Source of the DNA: Pricia mediterranea
Lineage (GTDB): Bacteria > Bacteroidota > Bacteroidia > Flavobacteriales > Flavobacteriaceae
Length of the DNA: 64,000 nt
NCBI RefSeq assembly: GCF_032248455.1
Contig: NZ_JAVTTP010000001.1
Span: forward strand, 1-64,000
Direction: 5' to 3'
In this document: positions 61,379 to 64,000 of the stretch, in pieces
Numbering within the stretch: position 1 is the stretch's first letter
Layout: each line of letters starts with the position of its first letter
Program-made: the position numbers and the translations under genes
The notes under the pieces: model-generated
What the model was told of the DNA's origin: nothing
Seen by the model: the letters and a program-made list of their open reading frames with translations, nothing else
Database searches by the model: none

Positions 61379-61846
61379 ATGAAAAATGCACTTGGACCAA
61401 TTTTCGTTATCCTCATGTTACTGGCCATTATCGGCTGCTCTACCACGAAGGGACAAAATTCCACCCAGACCAAAACATCGGGGAACTCCATAGAAGGTAC
61501 CTGGGAGATGATCAGCAACTACAATTACGATAACGGTCAGGTTACCGACACGATTCCCTTGGAAGAAGGTTACCGCCAAATCAAAATGTATTACAACGGC
61601 AAGGTAATGTGGACGCGCTACGTGCCAACGGATTCTGCGGAATGGTTCGGATACGGATCTTATAGCACTACCGATACTACTTTGACCGAAATGTTGGAAT
61701 ACATGTCCGCCTCCATGAGAAAAATAGCCAACGCGAATATGGAATGGAACATGAAACTTGACCTTGAAAAGGATAGGTACAGCCAAATTTTTACCGATGC
61801 CGATGGGGAACCGATTTCCTCGGAGAATTATAAGCGTCTTGATTGA
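61379..61846 (+). CDS. Lipocalin-like lipoprotein
   Basis: A 155-residue lipoprotein. The signal peptide (LGPIFVILMLLAIIGC, lipobox LAIIGC) precedes a small beta domain opening SIEGTWEMISNYNYDNGQV, the GxW start of lipocalin-like (DUF4488-like) domains. Function unknown. Followed by a perfect terminator. Confidence 0.75.
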   Translation: MKNALGPIFVILMLLAIIGCSTTKGQNSTQTKTSGNSIEGTWEMISNYNYDNGQVTDTIPLEEGYRQIKMYYNGKVMWTRYVPTDSAEWFGYGSYSTTDTTLTEMLEYMSASMRKIANANMEWNMKLDLEKDRYSQIFTDADGEPISSENYKRLD

Positions 61847-61870
61847 CCACAGGTAGTCATTTCAGTACAA

Positions 61871-61908
61871 AAAAACCCGATATTCTGAGATATCGGGTTT
61901 TTTTTCGA
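61871..61908. terminator. Strong bidirectional terminator
   Basis: ACCCGATAT and ATATCGGGT arms (61875-61883 and 61890-61898) with A runs on the left and T runs on the right; efficient on both strands. It separates the lipoprotein gene from trxB. Confidence 0.9.
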
Positions 61909-62046
61909 AAAGAATTGAATTTATGACCGTGGCGGCGAGTAACTCGGACAGCCACTATCATCTTATATCTTTTTCAGCTTCGGGGACCACGCCCGATAGG
62001 TTTCGGTTCGTACCTGAACGTTCCCTAAAAATGCGCGGGGAGGCGC

Positions 62047-63015
62047 TCAGACCACTTCTTCCGGGGCCGCCTCGATTGTCGCCAAATAGCGCTCCGCATC
62101 CAATGCGGCCATACATCCGGTCCCGGCCGCGGTTACTGCCTGCCGGTATATTTTATCCTGGGCATCGCCACTGGCAAAAACGCCGGGCTTGTTGGTTTTG
62201 GTCGATTTGGCCTCGGTAATGATATATCCGGTTTCGTCCATCTCCAACTGTCCCTCGAAAATATCGGTATTCGGTTTATGGCCGATGGCAATGAAAAGTC
62301 CCGTTATATCAAACTCATCTTTCTCGCCGGTCTGGTTGTTTACCACCCTTAGGCCCTCGACTACTTGGTCGCCCAACACTTCATCTACTTCCGTGTTATA
62401 GCGAATTTCCAGATTTTCCAAACTGTTCACCCGGTGCTGCATAGCTTTTGACGCCCGCATATAATCTTTCCGTACCAGCATGGTCACCTTGCTACATATG
62501 TTCGCTAGATACGAGGCCTCTTCCGCTGCCGTATCGCCGCCGCCGACTATGGCGACCTCCTGGCCCTTGTAAAAGAACCCGTCGCAGACCGCACATGCGG
62601 AAACTCCGCCTCCGCGCAATCGCTGTTCGCTGGGGATGTTCAAGTACTTGGCCGTGGCCCCGGTAGAAATTATAATGGTTTCCGCCTCAATGGTAGTATC
62701 ACTATCGACGGTTATTTCGTGTATGCCGCCGACCTCGTCGCTCAACTTGACAGCGGTGGCCATCCCAATGCGCACATCGGTACCAAAGCGCTCGGCCTGT
62801 TGCTGCAACTGTACCATCATGGTAGGCCCGTCGATACCGTCCGGATAGCCCGGGAAATTATCGACATCGGTCGTGGTGGTCAATTGTCCGCCCGGCTCCA
62901 ATCCTGTATATACCACAGGGTTCAGGTCCGCACGTGCAGCATAGATTGCCGCCGTATACCCCGCGGGTCCTGATCCTATAATCACTGTTTTCAATCGTTC
63001 GGTCTTGTCTGACAT
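62047..63015 (-). CDS. trxB: Thioredoxin-disulfide reductase
   Basis: A 322-residue flavoprotein that reduces thioredoxin with NADPH. FAD-binding GSGPAGYTAAIYAARAD (14-30), NADPH site GGGDTAAEEASYLA near 158, and the active-site pair Cys141-Cys144 in ACAVCDGFF. The late GDAQDKIYRQAVTAAGTGCM block completes the FAD domain. It supplies electrons to the peroxiredoxin at 10.4 kb. Confidence 0.96.
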   Translation of the reverse strand: MSDKTERLKTVIIGSGPAGYTAAIYAARADLNPVVYTGLEPGGQLTTTTDVDNFPGYPDGIDGPTMMVQLQQQAERFGTDVRIGMATAVKLSDEVGGIHEITVDSDTTIEAETIIISTGATAKYLNIPSEQRLRGGGVSACAVCDGFFYKGQEVAIVGGGDTAAEEASYLANICSKVTMLVRKDYMRASKAMQHRVNSLENLEIRYNTEVDEVLGDQVVEGLRVVNNQTGEKDEFDITGLFIAIGHKPNTDIFEGQLEMDETGYIITEAKSTKTNKPGVFASGDAQDKIYRQAVTAAGTGCMAALDAERYLATIEAAPEEVV

Positions 63016-63359
63016 AATCGCTAAACTTCTATAGAGTTATCCATCCATTACTACTTGGGGCAAAAGTAGGGTTTTTATAAAAAATTTTGCCGTAAAGTTA
63101 TCAAAAGTTATCTAGGTACGGGCATCGGCCGCGGGTGTCTTCTTTAGGCCGCAAAGTCCCTGAATCGTCATCCGTTCACTTTTTCCCATTCGGACACTTT
63201 TTCCCATAAATGTTCAAGACACAACGCTGAAAGGGTATCAGGATACACTAAACTAGAAAGCCACTAAGAGAACCAAACTTTTCGCTTTCTACTTCGTAAG
63301 TACTATTGATATTCATAATAAAAAGAAATCGGAAAATCAGAACAAATACCAGTACCCTT
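63016..63359. other. Intergenic region between divergent genes
   Basis: No gene. On the minus strand a TACTTTTG box (63061-63068) lies 45 bases before trxB. Confidence 0.5.
63061..63068 (-). promoter_or_regulatory. Promoter -7 box (TACTTTTG) of trxB
   Basis: TANNTTTG match on the minus strand; leader of about 40 bases to the ATG at 63015. Confidence 0.5.
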
Positions 63360-64000
63360 ATGGAACCCATGATGATGAAATGCGCTATAATCGACGACTC
63401 GGCAACACATCGTGCCCTACTCGAACAATTTATCGAGAATCACTCCCGTTTATCGCTCTCAGGCAGCTACCGCAACGGTGTCGAAGCAAAGAACAACCAG
63501 TGCGAAATGAATGCGGATATCGTTTTTATAGACGTGGAAATGCCATTTGTTGACGGATTTGACGTGCTGGAATCCTTTAGTAGGCAGCCCCAAATTGTCA
63601 TGGTCAGCGGTTCGTCCGACCATGCGCTCAAGGCATTCGAATATGACGTTGCCGATTATCTCTTAAAGCCGCTGTGCCTTCATCGCTTCAATGCCGCCAT
63701 TAAAAAGGTTCAACGAAATATCGGCATCCTGAACGATCGCGATTCGACGGAGCATATATTTGTAAGAAGCAACTTTAAAAAGGTAAGGGTGGATTATAAA
63801 GACATTAAATGGATCGAAGCTCTGGGGGATTACGTGAAATTGGTCACCGAAAAGAAAAATATTCTGGTACTATCATCCATGAAAGCTATAGAAGGACGAC
63901 TTCCTGAAGATAATTTTCTTAGGATCCATAAATCGTATATCGTCAATCTAAAGCGTATAGAAACCTTTAGCAATACCATCGTTCAAGTGGGCGGAAAACA
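63360..64000 (+). CDS. LytTR-type response regulator (partial, 3' end missing)
   Basis: 213 codons run to the window edge. Receiver domain residues 1-125: acid pocket IIDD, phospho-acceptor Asp58 in FIDVEMP, switch serine in MVSGSSD, lysine in YLLKPL. A LytTR DNA-binding domain follows: HIFVRSNFKKVRVDYKDIKW, EALGDYVKLV, LRIHKSYIVNL. ATG at 63360 chosen; three more ATGs follow at 63369-63375. Its kinase should lie beyond the edge or elsewhere. Confidence 0.92.
   Translation, partial: MEPMMMKCAIIDDSATHRALLEQFIENHSRLSLSGSYRNGVEAKNNQCEMNADIVFIDVEMPFVDGFDVLESFSRQPQIVMVSGSSDHALKAFEYDVADYLLKPLCLHRFNAAIKKVQRNIGILNDRDSTEHIFVRSNFKKVRVDYKDIKWIEALGDYVKLVTEKKNILVLSSMKAIEGRLPEDNFLRIHKSYIVNLKRIETFSNTIVQVGGK

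Noticed and set aside
1-64000. CRISPR array
   Set aside because: No regularly spaced 25-40 base direct repeats with unique spacers were found on reading; the regular 63/66-base spacing near 19.5-19.9 kb is a protein repeat in frame.

Overview
The window reads as chromosomal DNA of a marine-type member of the Flavobacteriaceae (Bacteroidota). The evidence is a SusC/SusD pair, a DUF4834-YfhO pair, an S9 oligopeptidase with a Bacteroidota-style signal peptide, TANNTTTG promoter boxes instead of strong Shine-Dalgarno sites, and many families typical of this group (BatA-like VWA, PspC plus head-GIN, DUF4442, DUF4870, YghO-like GNAT). No rRNA, insertion sequence, prophage or CRISPR array was seen. 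There is one tRNA, tRNA-Ser(TGA).

Layout. 1-1440: an A/T-richer accessory-looking segment with the end of an unknown gene, an EEP-family nuclease/phosphatase that starts inside a hairpin, and a structured non-coding stretch, closed by tRNA-Ser. 1.7-10.1 kb: a GT2 glycosyltransferase, a likely operon (BatA-like protein, degenerate dihydroorotase, small membrane protein, esterase), a cyclic-phosphodiesterase-like MBL protein and a conserved protein of unknown function. 10.4-16.7 kb: peroxiredoxin, an iron-sulfur-free endonuclease III, two paralogous ECF sigma factors and UvrA. 17.2-22.4 kb: a fasciclin lipoprotein, a secreted Arg/Ser repeat protein and a YdeP-type molybdoenzyme. 22.6-28.6 kb: a minus-strand surface-polysaccharide block (flippase, glycosyltransferase, YfhO, DUF4834). 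28.8-33.7 kb: an outer-membrane protein, a YghO-like acyltransferase, an alpha-oxoamine synthase and a cysteine-synthase-like enzyme; the last three look like sulfonolipid (capnine-type) genes. 34-40.3 kb: oligopeptidase B, YbaB, OxyR, a small conserved protein, PBP4 and NudK.

40.5-46.5 kb holds the most unusual block: a TDT-family transporter followed by a compact operon for a membrane anchor, a NapA/NasA-like molybdopterin oxidoreductase, a four-cluster ferredoxin, a Rieske protein and a small membrane protein. It looks like a membrane-attached molybdoenzyme electron-transfer chain whose substrate cannot be told from the genes alone.

46.6-64 kb: an exported MlrC-like M81 peptidase, a lone receiver protein, AIM24-like and DUF4442 proteins, DUF4870, a PadR-PspC-GIN envelope operon, a dipeptide epimerase paired with a BioF-like enzyme, the SusC/SusD pair, a lipocalin-like lipoprotein, thioredoxin reductase, and a LytTR response regulator cut by the window end.

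Many start codons were moved from the longest open frame to an internal ATG, because TANNTTTG boxes or family alignment from memory made the longer start unlikely. Such boxes recur within a few bases of start codons, suggesting that several transcripts are leaderless or nearly so.
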